Below the pieces are notes generated by a model. That model was not told the DNA's origin. It worked only from the letters and a program-made list of their open reading frames with translations, and searched no databases. From JAVBTT01 sp031556035 (GTDB taxonomy: Bacteria > Bacillota > Clostridia > Oscillospirales > UBA929): a stretch of 64,000 nucleotides of DNA. Numbering within the stretch: position 1 is the stretch's first letter; the number at the start of each line of letters is the position of its first letter. The translations under genes were made by a program, and so were the position numbers. Below, one piece after another: positions 55,849 through 64,000 of the stretch. The stretch is taken from assembly GCA_031556035.1 (NCBI GenBank), contig JAVBTT010000009.1:1-64000 (forward strand), written 5' to 3'.

Positions 55849-56289
55849 TTACTGCCGACCCTCAATCTCCGCGTACATGGACACGCGCCGGGCATGCCTG
55901 CCGCCCTCGAACTCCGTGTCCAGCCAGGCGTCCAGTATCATTATCGCGGCGCCCTCGCCCAGCACCCTCGCGCCCATGCACAGTATGTTCGCGTCGTTGT
56001 GCTGCCGGGACAGCACGGCGGAATACACGTCCGAGCAGCAGGCGCAGCGAGTCCCGCGCACCTTGCCCGCGGCGATCGACATGCCTATCCCGGTGCCGCA
56101 GACCAGCACCGCTTTTTCGGCCTCGCCGGACTGAACCGCCAGCGCGACCTTCTCCGCGTAGGCGGGATAGTCGACGGAATCGGGGGTGTGGGTTCCGTAG
56201 TCCCTGACCTCAAGGCCCCTGCCGCGCATGTGCTCAATGAGCGCCGCCTTGAACCCCAGGGCGGCGTGGTCGCACGCTATCGCTATCAT
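55849..56289 (-). CDS. rpiB: ribose-5-phosphate isomerase B
   Basis: This 146-residue protein reads IAIACDHAALGFKAALIEHM, VDYPAYAEKVA, LVCGTGIGMSIAAGKVRGTR and SRQHNDANILCMGARV, the RpiB/LacA family pattern with the active Cys in CGTG and the substrate-binding SRQHNDAN. It interconverts ribose-5-phosphate and ribulose-5-phosphate. GGAGGAG lies before the ATG at 56289; upstream codons in the same frame are not part of the gene. Confidence 0.94.
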   Translation of the reverse strand: MIAIACDHAALGFKAALIEHMRGRGLEVRDYGTHTPDSVDYPAYAEKVALAVQSGEAEKAVLVCGTGIGMSIAAGKVRGTRCACCSDVYSAVLSRQHNDANILCMGARVLGEGAAIMILDAWLDTEFEGGRHARRVSMYAEIEGRQ

Positions 56290-56381
56290 ATGTGCTCCTC
56301 CTGTTGTTTGTATGGAATGCGGCCCGCAGGGGCGCGCATCGCGCGTCCGCCCCAACAACCTGCCGGATGGCGGGGTGGCCC

Positions 56382-57152
56382 TTACGTCACCCTGATTCTC
56401 TCGATGCGCACGCATCTGCCGGTCTCCTCGTCGATATCCATCAGGGCGCCCTCCAGCTTGCACGGGCCGGACGGGGACTCGTAGCGTGACCTCGGACCGC
56501 CCAGGAACAGCGAAAGGCTCTGCTCCGGCTTGATGCCCAGCACCGAATCCGCCGGCCCGGTCATCCCCAGGTCGGTGATATAGCCCAGGCCCTTGGGGAA
56601 TATGCGCTCGTCCGAGGTCTGGACGTGGGTGTGAGTGCCGAACAGGGCGGACAGCCTGCCGTCGGCGTAGTAGGCCATCGCGGTCTTCTCGCTTGTGGCC
56701 TCGGCGTGGAAGTCCGCCGCGTAAAAATCGCAGTTTCCGGCGTCCAGCAGCGCGTCCAGCGTCCTGAACGGGCTGTCGCAGTTCCACTCGCAGGAGCAGC
56801 GCCCGATCAGGTTTATAACGCCCAGCCGCCTGCCGGAGCTCAGGGTGTGGACAAAAAAGCCTTTGCCGGGCAGCCCGCCGGGATAGTTGTGCGGCCGCAG
56901 CAGCCACGGGGCCTCGTCCAGCGCCCTGTTGATATGGTGCTTGCGAAAGGCGTGGTTGCCCAGGGTGACCACGTCCGCGCCCGCTGCGTACAGGCGCTCG
57001 GCGTGGAGCGGCAATATCCCCGTGATGTCGGTGTTCTCCCCGTTCACGACGCAAGCGTCCACCCCATACGTGCGCTTGAGCGGGCGTATATTTTCCTCGA
57101 AGAAGCGCATTCCGGGCTCCCCGCAGACATCGCCGACCGCGAGCAGAACCAT
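56382..57152 (-). CDS. ymdB: YmdB family metallophosphoesterase
   Basis: This 256-residue protein has VLLAVGDVCGEPGMRFFEEN, VVNGENTDITGILPLHAERL, VVTLGNHAFRKHHINRALDE, IGRCSCEWNCDSPFRTLD, FYAADFHAEATSEKTAMAYY, LFGTHTHVQTSDERI and GYITDLGMTGPADSVLG, the complete TIGR00282/YmdB pattern. In Bacillus the enzyme hydrolyses 2',3'-cyclic AMP and affects biofilm and motility fate. GGGGTGAT lies before the ATG at 57152. It precedes rpiB on the same strand. Confidence 0.93.
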   Translation of the reverse strand: MVLLAVGDVCGEPGMRFFEENIRPLKRTYGVDACVVNGENTDITGILPLHAERLYAAGADVVTLGNHAFRKHHINRALDEAPWLLRPHNYPGGLPGKGFFVHTLSSGRRLGVINLIGRCSCEWNCDSPFRTLDALLDAGNCDFYAADFHAEATSEKTAMAYYADGRLSALFGTHTHVQTSDERIFPKGLGYITDLGMTGPADSVLGIKPEQSLSLFLGGPRSRYESPSGPCKLEGALMDIDEETGRCVRIERIRVT

Positions 57153-57272
57153 GGACATCACCCCGTTTCACAGGCTTTGTACAGGGCGCGTCGCACCCTG
57201 CATACCAGTATATCATTCCCCGCACCGCCGCACAATAACAAAAATATCGTGGACGCGGGGGGCGGCGTCCCC

Positions 57273-57333
57273 TGCGGGGATGCGACCACCCCGCCGCGCG
57301 TCCGCGCGGCACCCCTGCAATGGAGGGGAATGT
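57273..57333 (+). repeat. hairpin module M1 in a divergent promoter region
   Basis: An M1 unit with inner hairpin GCCGCGCGTCCGCGCGGC and outer CCCCTGCAATGGAGGGG lies between ymdB and the fused nucleotidyltransferase gene, in the direction of the latter. Confidence 0.8.
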
Positions 57334-57424
57334 TTACGCGGCTCAATGACACATTTTCCCTCCGTTTATTTCCCCGCCGCCAAGGACATACTATCCTCAA
57401 ACGCCAAATTGAGGAGAGTATGCA

Positions 57425-59734
57425 ATGAAAGCAGTCGTATTGGCCGGGGGCGAGGGATCCCGCCTCCGTCCGATCAGCGCGGAAACCCCGAAGCCCATGG
57501 TGCGCCTTCTGGACAAGCCCGTCATGGAATATACGGTGGAGCTCCTGAAGAAGCACGGGGTTACCGACATCACGGCCACCCTTCAGACCCTGCCTCACAA
57601 AATAACGGACTACTTCGGGGACGGCTCGCACTGGGGTGTGCGGATGAGCTACCGCGTCGAATCCAACCCGCTGGGCACGGCGGGCGGGGTCAGGGCCTGC
57701 CGCTACTTCGCGGGAAACGAGCCCCTGCTTGTCATAAGCGGCGACGCCGTGACCGACATCGACCTCACAGCCTGCGCTCAGTTCCACAGGAGCAAAAACG
57801 CGCTGGCCACCATCGTGCTGACCAGGCGGGAGCAGCTTCTGGAATACGGCCTAGTCATGACAAACCCGGACGGGCGCGTGGCCCGCTTTATAGAGAAGCC
57901 GAGCTGGGGCCAGGTTTTCACCGACACGGTCAACACCGGCATATACATCCTCTCCCCCGAGGCGCTGGACATGATCCCGGACGGGGTTTTTTACGACTTC
58001 GCCAGGGATCTGTTCCCTAGGATGCTCAGCGAGGGCCTGCCCCTGTACGGGGTGACCGCCGAGGGCTACTGGTGCGACATAGGGGATGTGCTCGCCTACA
58101 TGAACTGCTGCTGCGACGCGCTGGACGGCAAGATAGACATAGCGCTGCCCGCGCAGGCGGAGATACCCGACGGGGTGTACGCCGAGCAGCCGTGCTATGT
58201 GGGCAGGGGCGCCCTGCTTGACGCCGGCTGCCGCATAGGGCCGTACGCCGTGATCGGCGCGGGCAGCCGCGTCCGCGCCGGGGCGTCCGTGGCCTACAGC
58301 GTGCTGGACGGGGTGCATGTGGATACGCTCGCGCGCTGCGAGGGCGCGTTCGCCGGACGGGGGAGCGTGCTGCGCGAGGGCGCCGCGCTGCGTGAGGGCG
58401 CGGTGGTGGGTGAGTCCGTCATAGTCGGAAGTCACGCGGAGCTGACCGGGAACGCCAGGGTCTGGCCCAACAAGGAGATAGAGGCCGACACCCGGGTGGA
58501 CGGCAGCGTCACCGGCGGGCACGGGCGCCGGGCGGCGGCGTTTGACGGCGCGGGCGGCATCTCCGGGCAGCCGTACGCCGACCTGGGCCCGGAATTTTGC
58601 CTGCGGCTGGGCGAGGCGATAGGCTCGGTCGCCCGGGGGGAAATTGCGCTCAGCCACCGGGGCGGGGATTCGGCCCGCTGCGCCGCGCTGGCGCTGGAGG
58701 CCGGGATATGCTCCTCAGGGGGAAGCCCCGTGCTGTCGGACGCACCGTTCGCCGCCTGCGCGGCCTACTCCTCCGGACTGTACAGGCTCCCGCTCAGCGT
58801 GTTTGTAAAGCAGCGCGGGGACTCGCTGTCCATACGGCTTTACGACAGCCTCGGGCTTCCGATACAGCGCGAGCTGGAGCGCAAAATAGAGAGCCTGACA
58901 GCCCGGGGGGAGTCGGTGACGGCCCCGAGGCCGGGGCACTCCCGCCCGCTCTCGGGTCTGGCGGACGCACACGCCACGGCCGCCGCTGTCCTGCCGGAAT
59001 GGGCGGCGGAGCTTGCCGCCGCGCCGTGGGAGGGCAGGGTCTCCGGCGGCGATTCAGCGTCGGCGGCGCTGCGCAGGACGCTGGCGCTCACCGGCTGCAC
59101 CCTGAGCGGCGGCGCGGGGAGCCCTCTTTTCGGCTGCGACGAGGACGGGCTTCGCCTGACCGCCGTCGACGAGTCGGGGCAAAGCCTGAGCCACGCGCGT
59201 ATACTGACAATGCTGCTGTGGCTGGAGGCCCAGGCCGGGGTCAAGCTCATCGCGCTTCCGTACAGCGAGCCGGCGGCTCTGGACGAGTGCGCGCTGAGCC
59301 TGGGCATATCTATACTGCGGGTGGGGCGCGACGGCGACGCCGCGCGGGAGCTGTACGCCTCCCAGCGCCACCTGAGGGATGCCTGCTTCGCGGCGGCGAG
59401 GCTGGCGTACGGCTGCCGAAGGCACGGCATCAGCCTGAGCGGGCTGTCCGAGCGCGTCCCCGCCTTCCACATCCGCAGCGCCGAGCTCAGGCTGGACGGC
59501 GACAGGGGCGCGGTCATGCGTGCGCTTGCGTCCACCCAGGAAAACGCCGAGCTGGTCGAGGGCCTGCGGGCCAAGGTCGGGCGCGGCTGGGTGCATGTCG
59601 CCCCGATGCCGGGCAGAAGGGCGCTGCGCATCACCGCCGAGGGCGGCAGCGAGGAGCTCGCGTCCGAGATCTGCGACTTCTATCTGGAAGCCGCAAAAAA
59701 AATAGATGGACAATCTCAGGGCGCCGTGATATAA
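57425..59734 (+). CDS. sugar nucleotidyltransferase fused to a phosphomutase-like domain
   Basis: This 769-residue protein has an N-terminal NDP-sugar pyrophosphorylase domain (about 1-235; KAVVLAGGEGSRLRPISAET, PKPMVRLLDKPVMEY, LVISGDAVTDIDLT, VNTGIYILSPEALD), then left-handed beta-helix hexapeptides (about 255-360) and a phosphoglucomutase/phosphomannomutase-like region (about 385-765). The mutase part lacks a TASHNP phosphoserine loop and has FGCDEDGLRL in place of a DGDxDR metal loop, so it is probably inactive or regulatory. The nucleotidyltransferase resembles mannose-1-phosphate guanylyltransferases. GGAGAG lies before the ATG. Confidence 0.88.
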   Translation: MKAVVLAGGEGSRLRPISAETPKPMVRLLDKPVMEYTVELLKKHGVTDITATLQTLPHKITDYFGDGSHWGVRMSYRVESNPLGTAGGVRACRYFAGNEPLLVISGDAVTDIDLTACAQFHRSKNALATIVLTRREQLLEYGLVMTNPDGRVARFIEKPSWGQVFTDTVNTGIYILSPEALDMIPDGVFYDFARDLFPRMLSEGLPLYGVTAEGYWCDIGDVLAYMNCCCDALDGKIDIALPAQAEIPDGVYAEQPCYVGRGALLDAGCRIGPYAVIGAGSRVRAGASVAYSVLDGVHVDTLARCEGAFAGRGSVLREGAALREGAVVGESVIVGSHAELTGNARVWPNKEIEADTRVDGSVTGGHGRRAAAFDGAGGISGQPYADLGPEFCLRLGEAIGSVARGEIALSHRGGDSARCAALALEAGICSSGGSPVLSDAPFAACAAYSSGLYRLPLSVFVKQRGDSLSIRLYDSLGLPIQRELERKIESLTARGESVTAPRPGHSRPLSGLADAHATAAAVLPEWAAELAAAPWEGRVSGGDSASAALRRTLALTGCTLSGGAGSPLFGCDEDGLRLTAVDESGQSLSHARILTMLLWLEAQAGVKLIALPYSEPAALDECALSLGISILRVGRDGDAARELYASQRHLRDACFAAARLAYGCRRHGISLSGLSERVPAFHIRSAELRLDGDRGAVMRALASTQENAELVEGLRAKVGRGWVHVAPMPGRRALRITAEGGSEELASEICDFYLEAAKKIDGQSQGAVI

Positions 59735-59816
59735 TGCTGCGGATTATGTGAACTTTACGCGCCGTTAAAGCGCGTCTTGTATATCGGCATCCCCATCACA
59801 GCACGGTTTGACGGAG

Positions 59817-59841
59817 CAGGGCGGTCCTTTGACCGCCCCTG
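59817..59841 (+). terminator. hairpin after the fused nucleotidyltransferase gene
   Basis: AGGGCGGTC and GACCGCCCC pair around CTTT. The T run is absent, so termination may be partial before rnj. Confidence 0.5.
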
Positions 59842-59909
59842 AGTTCCCGCGCGTAAAAAGCCCCTCAAACCGTACATATCTTTTATTATAGGAGTTGTTA
59901 AACCACACT

Positions 59910-61568
59910 ATGGCGGAAAAACTGAAAATCATACCCCTCGGCGGAATTGGGGAAATCGGGAAGAACCTTACCGTGCACGAGTACGGCGGGGACATCCTGC
60001 TGGTGGACTGCGGCATTTCCTTCCCGGACGACGACATGTACGGGGTGGACATTGTCATCCCGGATTTCTCCTATCTTGTCAAGCACCGCAACCGCATAAG
60101 GGCGCTTGCCCTCACACACGGCCATGAGGACCACATCGGCGCGATACCCCACCTGCTCAAGGAGCTGAACTGCCCGATTTACTGCACAAGGCTCACGGCC
60201 GGGCTGATCTCCATAAAGCTCGAGGAGGCGGGCCTTCTCAAAAAGGCGGAGATACACACGCTGGAGGCCGGGCAGAGCTTCACGGCCGGGCAGTTCCACG
60301 TGGAGTTTATCAGGGTAAACCACTCGATAGCGGACGCGGTCTCGCTGGCGATTACCACAAATATGGGCACCGTCATCCAGACAGGCGACTTCAAGATCGA
60401 CACCACCCCGGTCGAGGGGGACGTGATAGACCTGGCCCGCTTCGGCGAGCTGGGCAAAAAGGGCGTGCTGGCGCTGCTGTCCGACTCCACGAACGTCGAG
60501 AGGCCCGGCTACGCGATGAGCGAGCGCAAGGTGGGCGAGGCGCTGGACAGCCAGTTCCGGGGCTGCGAGCACCGGATTATCGTGACGACGTTCGCCTCCA
60601 ACGTCCACCGGCTTCAGCAGATAATAGACGCCGCCGTCAAGCACGGGCGCAAGGTGGCGATAACCGGGCGCAGCATGGAGAACATCCTGCGCGTCTCGAT
60701 TGAGCTGGACTACATCGACATCCCGCCGGGAACGATAGTCGAGGTGTCCCAGCTCAAGGGCATCCCCCGCAGCAAGGTGTGCATAATCACGACCGGCAGC
60801 CAGGGCGAGCCGATGTCCGCGCTGTCGCGCATGGCGTTCGGGGCGCACAGGCAGATTGAGCTCCAGGCAGGGGACCGGGTGCTGATATCGGCAAGCCCCA
60901 TACCGGGCAACGAGAAGACGATATCGCACGTTATAAACGAGCTGTTCCGGCGCGGCTGCGAGGTCGTGTACGAGAAGCTGGCCGACATCCACGTGTCCGG
61001 CCACGCCTGCCAGGAGGAGCTGAAGCTGATGCTGGCGCTGACAAGGCCGAAGTACTTCCTGCCGGTGCACGGCGAGTACAGGATGCTGAAGGCGCACTGC
61101 GGGCTCGCGAGGCAGACAGGGGTGGAGCCGAAGAACATTTTCATTCCCGAGCTGGGCCGGATTTTTGAGATAACAAGGGCCGGGGCCAAGCTGGCCGCGT
61201 CCGTCCAGGCCGGACGGGTGCTGCTGGACGGCAGCGGGCTGGGCGACGTGGGCACGGTGATACAGCATGACCGCAGGCTGCTGGCCGAGGACGGGCTGAT
61301 TGTGATCGTCACCGCGATGGACTCCGACGGGCTGACCGTGGTGTCCGGCCCGGAGATCGTCACCCGGGGCTTCGCGCTGACCAAGGAGTCGGAAAGCGTT
61401 CTTGAGGACATGCGCAGGCAGGCGGCGAGAGTGCTGGACAACTGCGCCGAAAACGGCTACACCGACTGGACGACGATAAAGACCCAGCTGCGCAACTCGC
61501 TGGGTGATATGATATTCAAAAAGACTCGGCGCAGGCCGATGATCCTGCCGATAATCATAGAGGCGTAG
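59910..61568 (+). CDS. rnj: ribonuclease J
   Basis: This 552-residue metallo-beta-lactamase/beta-CASP ribonuclease has IIPLGGIGEIGKNLTVHEYG, LALTHGHEDHIGAIPHLL with the zinc-binding HGHEDH, VIQTGDFKID, LLSDSTNVERPG, then the beta-CASP part ITGRSMENILRVSIEL and ITTGSQGEP, ISASPIPGNEK and HVSGHACQEELKLML, and a C-terminal domain. It degrades and matures RNA from the 5' end. The ATG at 59910 is preferred; GGAG lies 15 bases upstream, an unusually long spacing. It converges with ruvX. Confidence 0.96.
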   Translation: MAEKLKIIPLGGIGEIGKNLTVHEYGGDILLVDCGISFPDDDMYGVDIVIPDFSYLVKHRNRIRALALTHGHEDHIGAIPHLLKELNCPIYCTRLTAGLISIKLEEAGLLKKAEIHTLEAGQSFTAGQFHVEFIRVNHSIADAVSLAITTNMGTVIQTGDFKIDTTPVEGDVIDLARFGELGKKGVLALLSDSTNVERPGYAMSERKVGEALDSQFRGCEHRIIVTTFASNVHRLQQIIDAAVKHGRKVAITGRSMENILRVSIELDYIDIPPGTIVEVSQLKGIPRSKVCIITTGSQGEPMSALSRMAFGAHRQIELQAGDRVLISASPIPGNEKTISHVINELFRRGCEVVYEKLADIHVSGHACQEELKLMLALTRPKYFLPVHGEYRMLKAHCGLARQTGVEPKNIFIPELGRIFEITRAGAKLAASVQAGRVLLDGSGLGDVGTVIQHDRRLLAEDGLIVIVTAMDSDGLTVVSGPEIVTRGFALTKESESVLEDMRRQAARVLDNCAENGYTDWTTIKTQLRNSLGDMIFKKTRRRPMILPIIIEA

Positions 61569-61578
61569 GAGGGTCGCC

Positions 61579-61995
61579 TTACCGTCCCCGTTTTGCCCCC
61601 AGATACCCCTCAAGTATCAGAGCCGCCGCGACCGCGTCCACGCGGTCGCGGTTTTTTTTGCCGTGCTTTCCCGCCGTGTGCAGGATTCTGGCGGCGTCGA
61701 CGGTCGTGCGCCGCTCGTCCCACAGCGCGACCGGCAGCCCGGTGGCCTGCGCGAGCCTGGCGGCAAACTCCCGGGATTTCTCCGCCCGCTCGCCCTCGCT
61801 GCCGTTCATGTTCAGCGGCTTTCCGACGACTATCTCGCCGACGCCGCGCGCCTCGGCCTCCGCCCGCAGGGCGGCGATAAGCTTTTTCATGTCGGGCTGG
61901 GCGAGGACGAAGCTCTCCCCCGCGAGGCTGCCCGTCAGGTCGGATACCGCCACCCCCGTTCTCGCGTCGCCCAGGTCTATGGCCATAATGCGCAT
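61579..61995 (-). CDS. ruvX: Holliday junction resolvase RuvX (YqgF)
   Basis: This 138-residue protein has RIMAIDLGDARTGVAVSDLT, VVGKPLNMNGSEG, LPVALWDERRTTVDAARILH and KKNRDRVDAVAAALILEGYL, the four motifs of the RuvX/YqgF RNase H-like family, with catalytic Asp in IDLGDARTG, Glu in WDERRTT and Asp in RVDAVAA. It acts on recombination intermediates or 16S rRNA processing. It ends 10 bases from the rnj stop. Confidence 0.94.
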   Translation of the reverse strand: MRIMAIDLGDARTGVAVSDLTGSLAGESFVLAQPDMKKLIAALRAEAEARGVGEIVVGKPLNMNGSEGERAEKSREFAARLAQATGLPVALWDERRTTVDAARILHTAGKHGKKNRDRVDAVAAALILEGYLGAKRGR

Positions 61996-62202
61996 GATGT
62001 CCTCCGTTTCGCCGCGCCGATGATTTGCATAAGAAAAATTTAAGAATTCGCCTTCGGCGGCGCGGCCTTTTGCCTAAAAGGCGACTGTTTTTGAGGCGTT
62101 GGCCCGGATTTCGGCCCGAACCGGCCCCTTACACAGGCATTTTCCCCCAAAATGACCGCCTTGTCAAGCGTGAAGGCGGGTGATATAATGTTTTGCGAAA
62201 AA

Positions 62203-62665
62203 GAAGAGCGGAGCCGGGCGGGTCTCAAAAAATGCGACGAGCAGCGAAGCGCACGAGGAAGCATTTTTTTGAGACAAAGCGCCGGCGTTTGGCGAAGTCC
62301 GCAAAGCGGACGGAGCCGAAGCCGGAGCGGCAGCCCGTGCGGAGCTTGACAATGCGGGAAGAGCGAAGCCCCCGGGCGACCACCCCGCCGCCTTCGGGCG
62401 GCACCCCTCCAAGGAGGGGAATGGGGCGTCTCCTGTAGGGGCCGACGCCCTCGGCGGCCCGTCGCGCCTTGGCAGACAGGCCGAAAACGGCGCGCCGGGG
62501 CGTCGCGCCCTACGCGGGGAACCACCCCGCACGCCCCCCCTCTCAGACCCTGCACGAATGGCGGCAGACGTCGGCCGCCATCGTTGGGCCAGCTCTCCCA
62601 AGGGGGGAGCCAGGGTGTACTCGCCTCTCCCTTTGGGAGAGGTGGCGCGGAGCGCCGGAGAGGGC
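62203..62665 (+). repeat. long repeat copy 3 plus hairpin modules
   Basis: A full long repeat occupies 62203-62374, between direct copies of GAAGAGCG-AGCC. Its first stem is GTCTCAAAAAATGC (62222-62235) with GCATTTTTTTGAGAC (62261-62275), unlike the stem in copies 1 and 2. M1 (inner GCCGCCTTCGGGCGGC), GTAGGGGC and GCGCCGGGGCGTCGCGCC units, a GAGCTGGCCC-type unit and CTCTCCCTTTGGGAGAG follow. The stretch 61,996-62,202 holds nothing else I can assign. Confidence 0.88.
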
Positions 62666-62703
62666 TCTCCCCCGTTTTATCCCTTGGAAAGGCGGTTAAA
62701 TAT

Positions 62704-64000
62704 ATGAAAAAATTCTTCGCGAAAATCAGGCGCGTCTGCGCTGACATAGGCGAGATATTCTCAAACCTCGGAAAGCGTGTCGTCAACCCGGACGCCAACC
62801 GCGGCACCAAGAGGGTGGCCCGCGGGGTGGGCAGGATTTTCGGGATAGCCGGCAAAATAGCGCTGACCGTGCTGCTGGTGACCCTGTCCACCGCCTCGAT
62901 TGTCGTCCTCTTCGGGGCCATCTACGTGTCCCACTACCTGGAGGTGGACACAAGCCTGACCCTTGAGAACGCCAAGCTGAACCTGACCACCCAGTTCCTG
63001 GCCGCCGACCCGGACACCGGGGAGTGGAAGGTTATGGAAACCGTGTCGGGCGGCGAGAACCGCGAGTGGGTGGACTATGAGGATATTCCGGAGAACATAA
63101 AGCTGGCGGTCGTCGCGATGGAGGACAAGCGCTTCTGGACACACAAGGGGGTGGACTGGCGGCGCACCGGCGGCGCACTGCTCCAGATGTTCTTCCAGAT
63201 GCGGGAGGGCAACTTCGGTGGCTCCACCCTGACCCAGCAGCTGATTAAAAACATGACCGGCAACGACGACGCGACCGTGCGCCGCAAGATGCAGGAGATA
63301 TTCCAGGCCCTGGAGTTCGAGACAAGATACTCCAAGGAGGACATCCTGACCTGGTACCTGAACATGATATACCTCGGGCAGGGCTGCAACGGCATTAAGA
63401 CAGCCGCCTCCGTCTACTTCGGCAAGGAGCTCGACCGGCTCACCCTGGCCGAGTGCGCCTGCATAGTCGGGATAACGAACAACCCCTACCTCTACGACCC
63501 CTATCTCAACCCGGAGAAAAACAAGGTTCGGCAGGAGAACATCCTGAAGGAGATGCTCAAGCAGGAGATCATCACCGAGGCGGAGTGCGAGGCGGCGATC
63601 AGCCAGAAGCTTGTGTTCGCCCGGAGCACGAGGCTTCCCGAGACGAAGATACGCACATGGTACGTCGACGAGGTCATCGACGACCTGACCCATGATCTGA
63701 TGACGAAGAACGGCTGGTCAAAGAAATACGCCCAGCAGATGATCTTCACGGGCGGCTACAGGGTCTATATGAACGTCGACCTGCGCATCCAGGGGATCAT
63801 GGACGAGGTCTGGAGCGACGACGAATACTGGCCCAAGTCGGTGGACGCGGAGCGCCCGCAGGCCACGATGATAATCAACGACCCCTACAAGGGCCATGTA
63901 CTGGCCATGTCCGGCCCGCGCGGCGAAAAGACCGGCAACCTGCTGTTCAACTTCACGACGCAGGCCAAGCGCCAGCCCGGCTCGTCCATCAAGCCGGTGT
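62704..64000 (+). CDS. class A penicillin-binding protein (cut by window end)
   Basis: The frame runs open to the window end (432 codons). It has a cytoplasmic basic start, one transmembrane helix near residue 60-85 (IALTVLLVTLSTASIVVLFG), a GT51 glycosyltransferase domain (VAMEDKRFWTHKGVDWRRTG, GGSTLTQQLIKNMTG, RRKMQEIFQALEFE, LNMIYLGQGCNGIKTAASVY) and the start of a transpeptidase domain ending in QPGSSIKPV, which holds the SxxK nucleophile. It is a bifunctional PBP1-type enzyme for peptidoglycan polymerization and crosslinking. The ATG at 62704 has GGCGG upstream and follows a repeat tract. Confidence 0.93.
   Translation, partial: MKKFFAKIRRVCADIGEIFSNLGKRVVNPDANRGTKRVARGVGRIFGIAGKIALTVLLVTLSTASIVVLFGAIYVSHYLEVDTSLTLENAKLNLTTQFLAADPDTGEWKVMETVSGGENREWVDYEDIPENIKLAVVAMEDKRFWTHKGVDWRRTGGALLQMFFQMREGNFGGSTLTQQLIKNMTGNDDATVRRKMQEIFQALEFETRYSKEDILTWYLNMIYLGQGCNGIKTAASVYFGKELDRLTLAECACIVGITNNPYLYDPYLNPEKNKVRQENILKEMLKQEIITEAECEAAISQKLVFARSTRLPETKIRTWYVDEVIDDLTHDLMTKNGWSKKYAQQMIFTGGYRVYMNVDLRIQGIMDEVWSDDEYWPKSVDAERPQATMIINDPYKGHVLAMSGPRGEKTGNLLFNFTTQAKRQPGSSIKPV

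Noticed and set aside
55849..57312. One minus-strand gene of 487 codons covering rpiB and part of ymdB
   Set aside because: Only the last 146 codons encode RpiB with its own ribosome binding site; the upstream part is out of frame with ymdB and has no domain.
59898..61613. Minus-strand open frame of 571 codons
   Set aside because: It is the exact antisense of ribonuclease J, a by-product of high GC codon use.

Overview
The window looks like chromosome of a GC-rich Firmicute of the Clostridia (Oscillospiraceae/Ruminococcaceae type). The pointers are a large Gram-positive-type SRP RNA, ribonuclease J, YmdB, RuvX, a FeoA-FeoA-FeoB-Cys-rich iron cassette and Tn4451-like recombination genes. This placement is an inference from gene content; there is no rRNA in the window to confirm it.

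Bases 1 to about 23,020 are the right-hand part of an integrative and conjugative element (ICE) that ends beside a tRNA-Pro gene. It holds part of a transfer module (SpoVG-like protein, PrgI, VirB4, NlpC/P60 hydrolase, DUF4315, DUF4366, Cys-rich protein), a mobilization module (MobC, CD1845-type protein, MOB relaxase), a cargo type I restriction-modification operon (HTH gene, hsdM, hsdS, hsdR) and a recombination module (tyrosine recombinase, TnpW-like protein, large serine recombinase). VirB4 is broken: its ATPase centre is replaced by a PadR/FtsW-like cassette, so self-transfer is probably lost. A 19-bp palindrome recurs seven times in the first 12 kb.

Bases 23,023 to 40,150 are ordinary chromosome: tRNA-Pro, an acyl-CoA synthetase with an XRE-cupin regulator, a PTS EIIC-EAL fusion, SRP RNA, an NYN/LOTUS-type protein, a metallophosphoesterase, a D-2-hydroxyacid dehydrogenase, tRNA-Arg, an orphan GHKL kinase, a NusG-II/Gx transporter pair, the feo operon and a signal-less GH18 protein.

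Bases 40,150 to 54,700 hold a cluster of DnaA boxes followed by a phage-derived virion cluster: portal, scaffold-like, major capsid, connectors, tail tube, Dit, Gp37-like, fibres, M15 endolysin and holin. It has no terminase, integrase, repressor, tail chaperone or tape measure gene. Nearly every gene in it is separated from the next by mosaics of GC-rich hairpin modules.

Bases 54,700 to 64,000 return to chromosome: rpiB, ymdB, a fused sugar nucleotidyltransferase/phosphomutase-like gene, rnj, ruvX and a class A penicillin-binding protein cut by the window end.

The hairpin modules fill most intergenic gaps from 25.7 kb onward and are absent from the ICE. They keep a constant order, lie in the sense direction of neighbouring genes, and show paired sequence changes in their stems. 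They are the most unusual feature of the window, together with the reduced virion cluster they have invaded.
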